A stretch of DNA of 64,000 nt from Pseudomonadota bacterium (GTDB lineage: Bacteria > Pseudomonadota > Gammaproteobacteria > Burkholderiales > Rhodocyclaceae): NCBI GenBank assembly GCA_018241685.1, contig JAFEDJ010000067.1:124001-188000 (forward strand), read 5' to 3'. The notes beneath the pieces were generated by a model. It searched no databases, was not told the DNA's origin, and worked only from the letters and a program-made list of their open reading frames with translations. Every line of letters starts with the position of its first letter. Within the stretch, counting starts at the first letter, position 1. A program made the translations under genes and the position numbers. Of the stretch, positions 17,891 through 25,377 are shown one piece after another.

Positions 17891-17930
17891 CCTAATCGGG
17901 CATCGTGGGGCGGTGTCTCGCCCGATCAGG
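17891..17930. promoter_or_regulatory. Imperfect inverted repeat in the msrA leader
   Basis: CCTAATCGGGC (17891-17901) pairs with GCCCGATCAGG (17920-17930) with one mismatch, 25 bp before the msrA start. It could be an operator or a leader hairpin. Confidence 0.3.
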
Positions 17931-17955
17931 AATCAAGAGGAATGAGGAGTGAAAA

Positions 17956-18492
17956 GTGACTGAACTTGCTTATCTTGCGGGAGGCTGCTTCTGGTGCCTC
18001 GAAGCGGTGTTCGTCGATGCCGAAGGCGTGCTGTCGGTGAAGTCGGGTTACATCGGCGGGCATGTCGATGCGCCCACTTACCATCAGGTCTGCGACGGTG
18101 ATACTGGCCACGCGGAAGTGGTGCGCGTCGAGTTCGATCCGGCGCGGATCGGCTTCGCCGACCTGCTCGACGTGTTCTTCGCCATCCACGATCCGACGAG
18201 CCTCAATCGCCAGGGCAACGACGTGGGCACCCAGTACCGCTCGGCGATCTTCACCACCAGCGCCGAACAGGATGCGATCGCCCACGCCAAGATCGCCGAG
18301 CTGACCCGTGAGAGCGTGTTCCGCGATCCCATCGTCACCGAAGTGCTGGCGGCGCCGACTTTCTGGCCGGCGGAGGCCTACCATGACGATTACTTCGCGC
18401 GGAATCCCTTCCAGCCCTATTGCCAGTACGTGGTGGCCCCCAAGGTGGCCAAGTTCCGCAGCAAGTTCGCCAAGCGGGTGAAGGCCAGTTGA
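17956..18492 (+). CDS. msrA: Peptide-methionine (S)-S-oxide reductase MsrA
   Basis: A 178-residue cytoplasmic repair enzyme reducing methionine-S-sulfoxide. The catalytic motif GGCFWCLEAVF is at the N-terminus, and GDTGHAEVVRVEFDP, NRQGNDVGTQYRSAIF and FWPAEAYHDDYF are typical of the family. Translation starts at GTG 17956, with GAGGAG 6 bases upstream. It is followed closely by the FKBP gene, and both probably serve protein quality control under oxidative stress. Confidence 0.96.
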   Translation: MTELAYLAGGCFWCLEAVFVDAEGVLSVKSGYIGGHVDAPTYHQVCDGDTGHAEVVRVEFDPARIGFADLLDVFFAIHDPTSLNRQGNDVGTQYRSAIFTTSAEQDAIAHAKIAELTRESVFRDPIVTEVLAAPTFWPAEAYHDDYFARNPFQPYCQYVVAPKVAKFRSKFAKRVKAS

Positions 18493-18527
18493 AATAGAAT
18501 CCGCCGGTCTATCACAAGGAGTGTTTC

Positions 18528-18872
18528 ATGACCCAAGTCACCACGGCGAGCGGCCTCGTCATCGAAGATCTGGAAGTCGGCACCGGTGCCGAAGCCACCG
18601 CCGGCCAGCACGTGCAGGTGCATTACACCGGCTGGCTCACCGACGGCACGAAGTTCGACTCCAGCAAGGACCGCAACGACCCCTTCGTCTTCCCCCTCGG
18701 CGCCCGCCACGTGATCGCCGGCTGGGATGAAGGCGTGCAGGGTATGAAGGTCGGCGGCAAGCGCAAGCTGACCATTCCGCCGAACCTCGGCTACGGTGCC
18801 CGCGGCGCCGGCGGCGTGATCCCGCCGAACGCCACGCTGGTGTTCGAGGTGGAGCTGCTGGCGCTGAAGTGA
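18528..18872 (+). CDS. FKBP-type peptidyl-prolyl cis-trans isomerase
   Basis: A 114-residue single-domain FKBP. It shows VQVHYTGWLTDGTKFDSSKDRNDPFVFPLG, VIAGWDEGVQGMKVGGKRKLTIPP and LGYGARGAGGVIPPNATLVFEVELL with the usual Tyr, Asp, Phe and Trp pocket residues. Without a signal peptide it should act in the cytoplasm, catalysing proline isomerisation. AAGGAG is 7 bases before the ATG. The gene lies 35 bp after msrA and ends before a strong terminator. Confidence 0.95.
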   Translation: MTQVTTASGLVIEDLEVGTGAEATAGQHVQVHYTGWLTDGTKFDSSKDRNDPFVFPLGARHVIAGWDEGVQGMKVGGKRKLTIPPNLGYGARGAGGVIPPNATLVFEVELLALK

Positions 18873-18893
18873 TCCGCGCGGCTTTGCCGAATG

Positions 18894-18928
18894 CACAACG
18901 GGCGCCGCTGGGCGCCCGTTGTGTTTGT
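18894..18928 (+). terminator. Strong intrinsic terminator, probably bidirectional
   Basis: CACAACGGGCGCC-GCTG-GGCGCCCGTTGTG is a perfect 13-bp stem followed by TTTGT. It ends the msrA-FKBP unit and also lies at the 3' end of the convergent hepT-like gene. Confidence 0.85.
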
Positions 18929-18930
18929 AT

Positions 18931-19341
18931 TCAGCCGCGTTTGAGCACGCGTTCGGTGAATTGCAGGAACTCGTCCAGGTGCTGCTCGATGATGGCTACG
19001 GTGATCGGCAGCTGGAGGCTCTTGTAGTCATGGACCGCGATGTTGCGGAAACCGACCATGCGCTTCAGTGCGTCGGCGAGGGCTGCGTCGATCCAGCCGC
19101 TCTGGCTGAGCAGGGCAAACACGTCGCGGGCGCTTTGCGGTGCGCCGAGGCGCTCCCGCCGGACGAGGTGCTGGCCCATGTCCAGCGCCGCTTCGCAGGC
19201 CCGCTGGATGTTGAGGATGGCTGCGTCCTGGCGCGTGAAGTCGGTGGCGAAGCTGGCCGGGTCCTTGGCGTATTCCTCGCGGGCGCGGGCCACGCAGCGT
19301 TCGATGGTGGCCGCCTTGTTGATCAGCACGTCATCGGCCAT
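18931..19341 (-). CDS. HepT-like RNase toxin (DUF86 / HEPN)
   Basis: A 136-residue all-helical HEPN protein of the HepT family. The RX4HXY catalytic motif of HEPN ribonucleases is intact (R99, H104, Y106 in RNIAVHDY). In characterised MntA/HepT pairs this protein is an RNase toxin silenced by AMP transferred from its partner to the tyrosine of this motif. The gene overlaps the 3' end of the nucleotidyltransferase gene by 11 bp, as is usual for these pairs. It is the last gene of a minus-strand set. Confidence 0.88.
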   Translation of the reverse strand: MADDVLINKAATIERCVARAREEYAKDPASFATDFTRQDAAILNIQRACEAALDMGQHLVRRERLGAPQSARDVFALLSQSGWIDAALADALKRMVGFRNIAVHDYKSLQLPITVAIIEQHLDEFLQFTERVLKRG

Positions 19342-19726
19342 GAACCCGTCCTTCTTCCTGGATGTCCTTCAGCAGCGCGGCCCGGCGTTCGTTCAGGTCG
19401 GTCTTCTCGCTGAGGATGAAGCACTCGTAGAGCCCGGCGTTCACGTCCCGGGCCCACAGCCGGCGTCCGGTGGTGACGATCTGGTATTGCATGACAGTGG
19501 AGGCCGCGCGCAGGTCGACCAAGTCTACGTCGCACCCCGCCAGGTCGGCCAACTGGCCGGCGACGTCCCATAGCTTGAGCGGGTCGGCATAGCCGGGCAC
19601 CAGGATGGCCATGTCCAGGTCGCTGTGCGGCCCCGCCTGGCCGCTGGCCCGGCTGCCGAACAGCCAGATGCCGAGCGCGTCGGGGAAGGCGGTTTGCAGG
19701 GCGGAGACCAGGGGGCTGTCGTTCAT
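19331..19726 (-). CDS. MntA-like nucleotidyltransferase antitoxin
   Basis: A 131-residue minimal nucleotidyltransferase with the GSX10DXD motif intact (G24, S25, D36, D38 in FGSRASG...HSDLDMA) and a further acidic position in CDVDLVDL. MntA proteins neutralise HepT by AMPylation. The gene starts 15 bp after recQ ends and overlaps the toxin gene by 11 bp, so recQ, antitoxin and toxin are likely one transcript. Such pairs work in plasmid stability, stress or phage defence; which applies here is unknown. Confidence 0.87.
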   Translation of the reverse strand: MNDSPLVSALQTAFPDALGIWLFGSRASGQAGPHSDLDMAILVPGYADPLKLWDVAGQLADLAGCDVDLVDLRAASTVMQYQIVTTGRRLWARDVNAGLYECFILSEKTDLNERRAALLKDIQEEGRVHGR

Positions 19727-19741
19727 GCCCGTAGTGTCGGA

Positions 19742-21565
19742 TCAGCCCGCTTCGCTGGCAAGCAGCGCGAGGATGTCCTCCCCGTAGGCGTCCAGTTTGC
19801 GATCGCCGACGCCGGAGATAGTCGCCAGCCCTTCGATACTGTCCGGGCGCAGGCGGGCGATGTCGCGCAGCGTGGCGTCATGGAAGATCACGTAGGCGGG
19901 TACGTTGCGTTCCTTGGCGGTGGCGGCACGCCAGGCGCGCAGGCGCTCGAGGAGCGCGGCTTCCGCGCCGGTGGCTTCCGGCCAGTCGCGCAGCTTGCGG
20001 GTGCTGTCACCCTTGCGGCTCTTCTTGGCCGGGGCGGTGTCGATGCGCAGCGTGAAGCTGCTTTCGCCGCGCAGCAGCGGGCGGGCGGCTTCGGTGAGGA
20101 TCAGCGCACCGTAGCGTTCGTGATCCACCGCCAGTGCGCCGTGGGCCACCAGCTGGCGGATCAACGTGCGCCAGCCCTTGTCGTCCAGCTCGGTGCCGAT
20201 GCCGAAGGTGCTGACTTGATCGTGCTGCCACTTCTTCACGTTGTCGGTGGCTTTGCCGATGAGGACATCCACGACGTGGGCTGCGCCGAAGCGGCTGCCG
20301 GTGCGGAACACGCAGGACAGCGCCTTGCGCGCCGATTCGGTGGCGTCGCGCACCTGCGGCGGGTTCAGGCAGGTGTCGCAGTTGCCGCAGGGCTCGGCGG
20401 CTTCGTCGAAGTAGCCGAGCAGGCGCTGGCGGCGGCAGCCGGTGGTTTCGCAGAGGCCAAGCAGTGCGTCGAGCTTGGCGGTGGCGACGCGTTTCACTTC
20501 GTCGCCGGCTTCGCTCTGGTCGATGAAGCGGCGCTGCTGCACCAGGTCGGCCACGCTGTAGGCCATCCACGCCTCGGCGGGCTGGCCGTCGCGGCCGGCG
20601 CGGCCGGTCTCCTGGTAGTAGCCCTCGATGGAGCGCGGCAGGTCGAGGTGGGCGACGAAGCGCACGTCGGGCTTGTCGATGCCCATGCCGAAGGCAACGG
20701 TGGCGACCATCACGATGCCGTCCTCGCGCAGGAAGCGGTCCTGGTTGAGGGCCCGCTCGTCGGCGCCCATGCCGGCGTGGTAGGGCAGGGCGGCGATGCC
20801 TTTCTCCTGCAGCCAGGCGGCGGTTTCGTCCACCTTCTTGCGGGAGCTGCAATAGACGACGCCGGCCTCGTCCAGGTGGCCGTCCTTCAGGAAGGCCAGC
20901 AGCTGGGCGCGGGGATTGTCCTTGGGGACGATGGTGTAGCGGATGTTCGGCCGGTCGAAGCTGGACACGAACTCGCGGGCGTCGGTCAGGCGCAGGCGCT
21001 CGGCGATCTCGCGGCGGGTCTGGGCATCGGCGGTGGCGGTCAGCGCGATGCGCGGCACCTGCGGATAGCGTTCCTGCAGGATCGACAGCTGCAGGTATTC
21101 GGGCCGGAAGTCGTGGCCCCACTGGGACACGCAGTGGGCCTCGTCGATGGCGAACAGGGCCAGCTGGCCGGACTCGTGCAGGTGGTCGAGCAGGTCGAGG
21201 AAGCGGGGCGTGACGAGGCGCTCCGGCGCCACGTAGAGCATGTCCAGTGCGCCGGCCAGCATCGCCCGCTCGATCTCCATGGCCCGCTCGAAGCTCAGGC
21301 TGGAGTTGAGGAAATCCGCCGCCGCGCCGACTTCCTTCAGCGCACTGACCTGGTCCTGCATCAGCGCGATCAGCGGCGACACGACGATCGTCACGCCCGG
21401 CCGCAGCAGCGCCGGGATCTGGTAGCACAGGGACTTGCCGCCGCCGGTGGGCATCAGCACCAGCGCATCGCCGCCGGCAGCCACGTGCTCGACGATGGCT
21501 TCCTGCGGACCGCGGAAGTGGGTGTAACCGAAGACGTGGAAGAGGGTTTCGCGGGCGCGGCTCAT
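19742..21565 (-). CDS. recQ: ATP-dependent DNA helicase RecQ
   Basis: A 607-residue superfamily 2, 3'-5' helicase acting in recombination repair. Walker A is PTGGGKS (about 39-45), motif II is DEAH (141-144) followed by the RecQ aromatic-rich loop CVSQWGHDFRPEY, and motif VI lies in YYQETGRAGRDGQPAEAW. Zinc-binding cysteines (CETTGCRRQRLLGYF, CGNCDTC), a winged-helix region and a C-terminal HRDC domain (about 525-600) complete a normal-length RecQ. It lies 34 bp after the nuclease-like gene and 15 bp before the MntA-like gene, all in one direction. Confidence 0.95.
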   Translation of the reverse strand: MSRARETLFHVFGYTHFRGPQEAIVEHVAAGGDALVLMPTGGGKSLCYQIPALLRPGVTIVVSPLIALMQDQVSALKEVGAAADFLNSSLSFERAMEIERAMLAGALDMLYVAPERLVTPRFLDLLDHLHESGQLALFAIDEAHCVSQWGHDFRPEYLQLSILQERYPQVPRIALTATADAQTRREIAERLRLTDAREFVSSFDRPNIRYTIVPKDNPRAQLLAFLKDGHLDEAGVVYCSSRKKVDETAAWLQEKGIAALPYHAGMGADERALNQDRFLREDGIVMVATVAFGMGIDKPDVRFVAHLDLPRSIEGYYQETGRAGRDGQPAEAWMAYSVADLVQQRRFIDQSEAGDEVKRVATAKLDALLGLCETTGCRRQRLLGYFDEAAEPCGNCDTCLNPPQVRDATESARKALSCVFRTGSRFGAAHVVDVLIGKATDNVKKWQHDQVSTFGIGTELDDKGWRTLIRQLVAHGALAVDHERYGALILTEAARPLLRGESSFTLRIDTAPAKKSRKGDSTRKLRDWPEATGAEAALLERLRAWRAATAKERNVPAYVIFHDATLRDIARLRPDSIEGLATISGVGDRKLDAYGEDILALLASEAG

Positions 21566-21567
21566 AG

Positions 21568-21588
21568 GGGCGGGATTTTACCCCGCCC
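21568..21588 (-). promoter_or_regulatory. Inverted repeat with AT-rich loop just before recQ
   Basis: On the minus strand GGGCGGG-GTAAAAT-CCCGCCC sits directly before the recQ ATG. The loop resembles a -10 element. It could be an operator/promoter or a weak terminator for the upstream gene. Confidence 0.3.
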
Positions 21589-21599
21589 GGCGGTGCAGG

Positions 21600-22592
21600 T
21601 CAGAACAGCTTTGCGATATGTGCGGACAGTCCTGTGGGATTGACGAAAGTGAGTTCGTACATGCCCGACAGGCCGGTGGCCTGTTCGTCGGTGAGACCGG
21701 TGCAGCACAGGATGAACTGGCTGCGGTCGACGCCCAGGCGCTTCCGCAGTTTGAGGTACTTGTCGATATCCTGGCGGAACTCGCCGGTCTTGCATTCGAC
21801 GCAGATAGGTGTGTTGCCATCGATCAGGAAGAACACGTCGAGCTCGTGGAGGTCTTCGTTCGGAAAGACGACAGACAGATTGCGGGTGCACGAGAAAGGT
21901 CTCCCCGTCTGCTGGAAGAAGGCGAGGAGTTTCATTAGCGCATACCACTCCAGCCATTCGCCTGCAAAGAAACTGCGGATGGCCGGGACCGACTGGATGG
22001 TTGCGCGGCCGATCTTGTCCTGTTTCTGATAGAAATACTTGGCGAGAAAAGTGTGTTCGTAGAGGCGCTTGCAGAAGGCGTTGATGGCTTGCCCGTCCTT
22101 CTGGCTGCGTTCGCCGAGCTTGAGGCTGAAGTGGGGAACATCCTTCTGCTGGCCCCAGCGGATCTTCTCGACCACGTCGCCGAGAAGACCATAGTTATCG
22201 CCGATCTCGACCGCGATCTCGTCGAAGAAACCGGTGGTATTGACCGCCTCAAGGCTGGGGCGGACTTGAATCTGGCGACGCTGAAACCAGGTTACGATCT
22301 GCAGGTGCCATTCTTCACTGGCCAGCTGGTCCGTGTTGTGAATGTCGAGTGTCGCGAGCGGGGCTGCGGCCACAGCCTGGGACGAGGTCGTCGCTGCTGG
22401 TGCTTGGCTGGCGCGCAGGCGCTTGATTTCATCCTGCTGCGCGAAATACTGCTGCAGCACTTTCCGTACGAAGAGCACGGTGTCGTAAACCTGGACCGGA
22501 TTTGCGCAGGCGGGGCAGTCGATCGACGCACCGATCCGGTCGGTGGGGGCTTCGGCCACATGGCCGCACTTGTTGCATCGGAGAATCGCCAT
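21600..22592 (-). CDS. Zinc-ribbon protein with C-terminal PD-(D/E)XK (DUF1887/Card1-like) nuclease domain
   Basis: A 330-residue protein of no family I can name as a whole. Residues 1-30 form a zinc ribbon (C6, C9, C26, C29). A likely coiled coil at 40-62 and a low-complexity Ala linker follow. Residues about 85-205 are a mixed domain I do not recognise. Residues 207-330 look like a PD-(D/E)XK nuclease: GEWLEWY (E214), HELDVFF (D252) and ICVECKTGEF (E266, K268), the order and spacing seen in the nuclease part of Card1-like (DUF1887) proteins, although no CARF domain is present. Its metal-binding and catalytic residues appear intact. It precedes recQ by 34 bp. A defence or repair role is inference. 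Confidence 0.65.
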   Translation of the reverse strand: MAILRCNKCGHVAEAPTDRIGASIDCPACANPVQVYDTVLFVRKVLQQYFAQQDEIKRLRASQAPAATTSSQAVAAAPLATLDIHNTDQLASEEWHLQIVTWFQRRQIQVRPSLEAVNTTGFFDEIAVEIGDNYGLLGDVVEKIRWGQQKDVPHFSLKLGERSQKDGQAINAFCKRLYEHTFLAKYFYQKQDKIGRATIQSVPAIRSFFAGEWLEWYALMKLLAFFQQTGRPFSCTRNLSVVFPNEDLHELDVFFLIDGNTPICVECKTGEFRQDIDKYLKLRKRLGVDRSQFILCCTGLTDEQATGLSGMYELTFVNPTGLSAHIAKLF

Positions 22593-22608
22593 TTGGGCTG
22601 AAAATGAA

Positions 22609-22637
22609 AACGGGTTGGCTGATTATGCCAACCCGTT
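22609..22637 (-). terminator. Hairpin between the small conserved gene and the nuclease gene
   Basis: Read on the minus strand, AACGGGTTGGC-ATAATCA-GCCAACCCGTT is an 11-bp perfect stem followed by TTCATTTTC, which fits an intrinsic terminator for the 87-residue gene. It is only 17 bp before the nuclease start, and the loop contains a CATAAT-like -10, so an operator/promoter role is also possible. Confidence 0.5.
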
Positions 22638-22665
22638 CCACGTGAGGCGACCCCAGAATGGCGGC

Positions 22666-22929
22666 CTATGTGGATCCGTGATGCTCGCTGATGTAGTGCT
22701 TGAGCACCGAGCGCAGCGCAGCTGCGTGTTCCTCGTCGCCCTTTTCACGGGAATGCTTGATGTCGTCGGCGATCATGTGGCGGATGCGGCGGTCGCCTTC
22801 CGGAGAGTGGCACAGATAGCAGCCCATCTCCACGGCGAGCATCTCGGGGACATGTTCGTGTTCGGCAATGGCCAGGATTTCGTCTTCGCTCAGGTCAGAG
22901 AGCTCGATGCAGTCTTGCAGTGTCAACAT
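22666..22929 (-). CDS. Small conserved protein, function unknown
   Basis: An 87-residue, helix-rich, acidic/basic protein (SEDEILAIAEHEHVPEMLAVEMG, then HSPEGDRRIRHMIADDIKHSREKGDEEHAAALRSVLKHYI). It resembles small proteins common in Rhodocyclales and relatives whose role is not known to me. A CYLCH sequence at about 38-42 has the form of a haem c motif, but there is no export signal. ATG at 22929 is the only good start, preceded by AGGAG on the minus strand (CTCCT region at about 22938). It is a single gene, divergent from the MBL-fold gene. Confidence 0.65.
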   Translation of the reverse strand: MLTLQDCIELSDLSEDEILAIAEHEHVPEMLAVEMGCYLCHSPEGDRRIRHMIADDIKHSREKGDEEHAAALRSVLKHYISEHHGST

Positions 22930-23067
22930 GATGGCGTTCTCCTACTGGCTTTCCACCGATGTTGCGGGAGGCCGGACGGTCGTCGTCAGATACGGTCTTC
23001 GATGGAAGGCAACTCTTATTTAAGTTCTTTCTGTGGATAAATTCACGGTTTATTTAAAGGAATTTTC

Positions 23068-24018
23068 ATGCACGGCTTGATTGGTTTCGGCAGCGGCATC
23101 TACGCGGTGGATTCGGGCTACACCGGGCCGGACGTGGCGGCGATCCACCTCATTGAGGAGGGCGGCCGGGCGGCGCTGGTGGATACCGGCAATAACGAAT
23201 CCCTGCATCAGGTGCTGGCGGCGCTGGCCGAAACCGGGCTGACGCCGGAGGCCGTCGACTACGTGCTGCTGACCCACATCCACCTCGACCACGCTGGTGG
23301 CGCCGGGGCCTTCATGCAGGCCTTCCCCAATGCCAGGCTGGTGGTCCATCCCCGCGGCGCCCGGCACATGATCGAGCCGTCCAAGCTGTTTGCCGGCGTG
23401 TCAGCGGTGTACGGGCCGGAGCGCGCCAGGGAGCTTTACGGTGAGCTGGTGCCGGTGCCGGCGGAGCGCATCGTCGAGGCTACCGAGGGGCTGGAGATCG
23501 ATCTGGCCGGACGCAAGATCCGTGTCTTCGATACGCCGGGCCATGCGCGCCACCACGTGTGCTACTTCGACACCCGCAGCCGCGCCTTCTTCACCGGCGA
23601 TACCTTCGGCCTGTCCTACCGGACCCTCGATGTGGACGGCCGTCCGAGCATCTTCCCGACCACCACGCCGGTGCAGTTCGAGCCGGACGCGATGCACGCC
23701 TCCGTCGCCCGCATGGAAGCGGAGCAGCCGACCGCCATGTACCTGACCCACTACGCGCAGGTGCAGGACGTGCCGCGCCTGGCCGCCGACCTGCACCGCC
23801 TGATCGACGCCCACGTGGCCATCGCCGAGCGCCATGCGGCGGCCGGCGCCGGCCGCAAGTCGGCAATCGAGGCGGACATCTGGACGCTGGTCGGCGAGGA
23901 GGCCCAGCGCCAGGGCTGGACGGTGCCGGAAGCCGACTGGCGGCGCCTGCTGGCGCTGGACGTGGAGCTCAATGCCCAGGGGCTGGACGTGTGGCTGGAT
24001 GCGCGCGCCAAGGCGTGA
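23068..24018 (+). CDS. MBL-fold metallo-hydrolase
   Basis: A 316-residue metallo-beta-lactamase-fold enzyme. The di-metal motif HXHXDH is intact (H70, H72, D74, H75 in THIHLDHAGG), with further ligands in TPGHARHH, FFTGDTF and LTHYAQ. The family covers thioesterases, lactonases and glyoxalase II-like enzymes; the substrate cannot be assigned. AAAGGAATTTTC places a good ribosome-binding site before ATG 23068. The upstream 140 bp, shared with the divergent 87-residue gene, are unusually AT-rich (23015-23060) and probably hold both promoters. Confidence 0.88.
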   Translation: MHGLIGFGSGIYAVDSGYTGPDVAAIHLIEEGGRAALVDTGNNESLHQVLAALAETGLTPEAVDYVLLTHIHLDHAGGAGAFMQAFPNARLVVHPRGARHMIEPSKLFAGVSAVYGPERARELYGELVPVPAERIVEATEGLEIDLAGRKIRVFDTPGHARHHVCYFDTRSRAFFTGDTFGLSYRTLDVDGRPSIFPTTTPVQFEPDAMHASVARMEAEQPTAMYLTHYAQVQDVPRLAADLHRLIDAHVAIAERHAAAGAGRKSAIEADIWTLVGEEAQRQGWTVPEADWRRLLALDVELNAQGLDVWLDARAKA

Positions 24019-24168
24019 GCGCTTGAAGTGCCAGATGCCGGCGGTGGCGGACGATTGTCCGTAGGCGGCGGGCCCGCCGGGAGTTCATCCACATTCCGCG
24101 GCGGGTCCAAGCCCAGAGTGATGGTGTTTGCCCGCACAGGCGGTTGAGCGCCGCCGGTGAATCAGGCC

Positions 24169-25365
24169 CTAAACAAGGACGGAGGCCTGCTTTAGTAGGG
24201 TCGCCCAGCCTTCGCGGTAGCGCGTGGCCAGGTCGCGCGCCAGGCGTTCGCGTGTCGAGACCGGGGCGTCCAGCGCCCGCGCCATGCCGGTGGCGATGGC
24301 ACCGATATCCACGACGCCGGGCAGGTCCGGCGCTTCCCAGCTGGCGGCCCAGGCGGCCTGCTTGGCGCCCTCGCCGCGCTGTGCGAAGTTGAGCCGCGGC
24401 AGCGCCTTGGCGGTGGCGACGATGCGGCCGTGCAGGCTGCTGCCGCAGAAGCCGCGACTGGCGGCGATCAGCGCGCAGATGTCCCACAGATGGAGCGACG
24501 GAAAAACCTGCGCGCGCTGGCCGAGTTTGTGTGCAACCCGTTCAAGGCCGTCCAGCTCGTCATGCCACGGCGCGGCGCCGGCGCGAAACAGCACGATGCC
24601 GATGCCGCGGGCGTCGGCGAGCAGGGCCAGCTGGTTGGCGATGCCCGCCAGCGTTGTGTCGTCGCCGAAGTCGGCGCTGAATTGCACGGCCAGATAGCCG
24701 TTCGGGAAATGGCGAAGGATGTCGGCAACTGCGTCGTCGTGCTGGTGGCGGCGGATCCTGTCACCGAACAGTTCGGCGACCAGCACCGCCGGGTCGGGCA
24801 TGAGCTCCGCTGAAATTCCCGCCGCCTGGAGATGGGCGAGGGTGACCCGGTCGCGTACGCCGACTGCGTGGGCGGCGGCCAGTTTGGCAAGGATTTCACT
24901 CCGTAACGCCGGCTCGGCCTGGTCCAGGCTCACTCCACCGACGCCGGCGTAGATCACCCGCGCGGCGGGAAACAGGCCCGGGTCTGTGCAGTAGGGCGCC
25001 CGGTCGGCCAGTCCGGTTTGCTGGCGAGCCCATGCGCGGCGATTTTCAGGATGCCGGTCGTAGCAGGCGATCAGCGGGCCGGCGTCGGCCGTGGTCTGCA
25101 GCATCAGTGCCGCCTGCCAGGCTTCGCAGCTCAGCACCTCACCGCCGACGTGGATCAGGTTCAGCGCTTGCGTGCCGTATTCGCCGGCGAGTTCGGCCAG
25201 CGCCTGTACCCGGTGCCCGCCGAAAGGGCGCAAGTCCCGTTCGGCGAGGCCGGCGAAGATCGGTTCGACGCCGGGCAGCAGCGCCGCGGCGATGTGCGGG
25301 AACAGCAGGTCGCCGAAGTTGTGGCGATCGAAAGCGCCGAAGAGGATCGTCGGCGCCTTCTCCAT
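24169..25365 (-). CDS. Polysaccharide pyruvyl transferase family protein
   Basis: A 398-residue protein with the pattern of the polysaccharide pyruvyl transferase family: an N-terminal FDRHNFGDLLFPHIAAALL, a central VGVRDRVTLAHLQAAGI with DPAVLVA, and the family's C-terminal SSLHGRIVATAKALPRLNF. Members add ketal pyruvate to exopolysaccharide or cell-wall sugars, though many solitary ones are uncharacterised. No signal peptide or membrane span is visible. It lies 12 bp after glnE, so it is probably read from the glnE promoter; this pairing gives no functional clue. Confidence 0.82.
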   Translation of the reverse strand: MEKAPTILFGAFDRHNFGDLLFPHIAAALLPGVEPIFAGLAERDLRPFGGHRVQALAELAGEYGTQALNLIHVGGEVLSCEAWQAALMLQTTADAGPLIACYDRHPENRRAWARQQTGLADRAPYCTDPGLFPAARVIYAGVGGVSLDQAEPALRSEILAKLAAAHAVGVRDRVTLAHLQAAGISAELMPDPAVLVAELFGDRIRRHQHDDAVADILRHFPNGYLAVQFSADFGDDTTLAGIANQLALLADARGIGIVLFRAGAAPWHDELDGLERVAHKLGQRAQVFPSLHLWDICALIAASRGFCGSSLHGRIVATAKALPRLNFAQRGEGAKQAAWAASWEAPDLPGVVDIGAIATGMARALDAPVSTRERLARDLATRYREGWATLLKQASVLV

Positions 25366-25377
25366 CGCCGGTGGTCC

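Noticed and set aside
22805..22817. CYLCH haem-c motif in the 87-residue protein
   Set aside because: No signal peptide or membrane anchor, and the surrounding helix is conserved in cytoplasmic-looking relatives; the CXXCH pattern is most likely chance.
24080..24110. Terminator between the MBL-fold and pyruvyl-transferase genes
   Set aside because: GC-rich inverse sequence (GGCGGGCCCGCC) exists, but there is no U-run on either strand.
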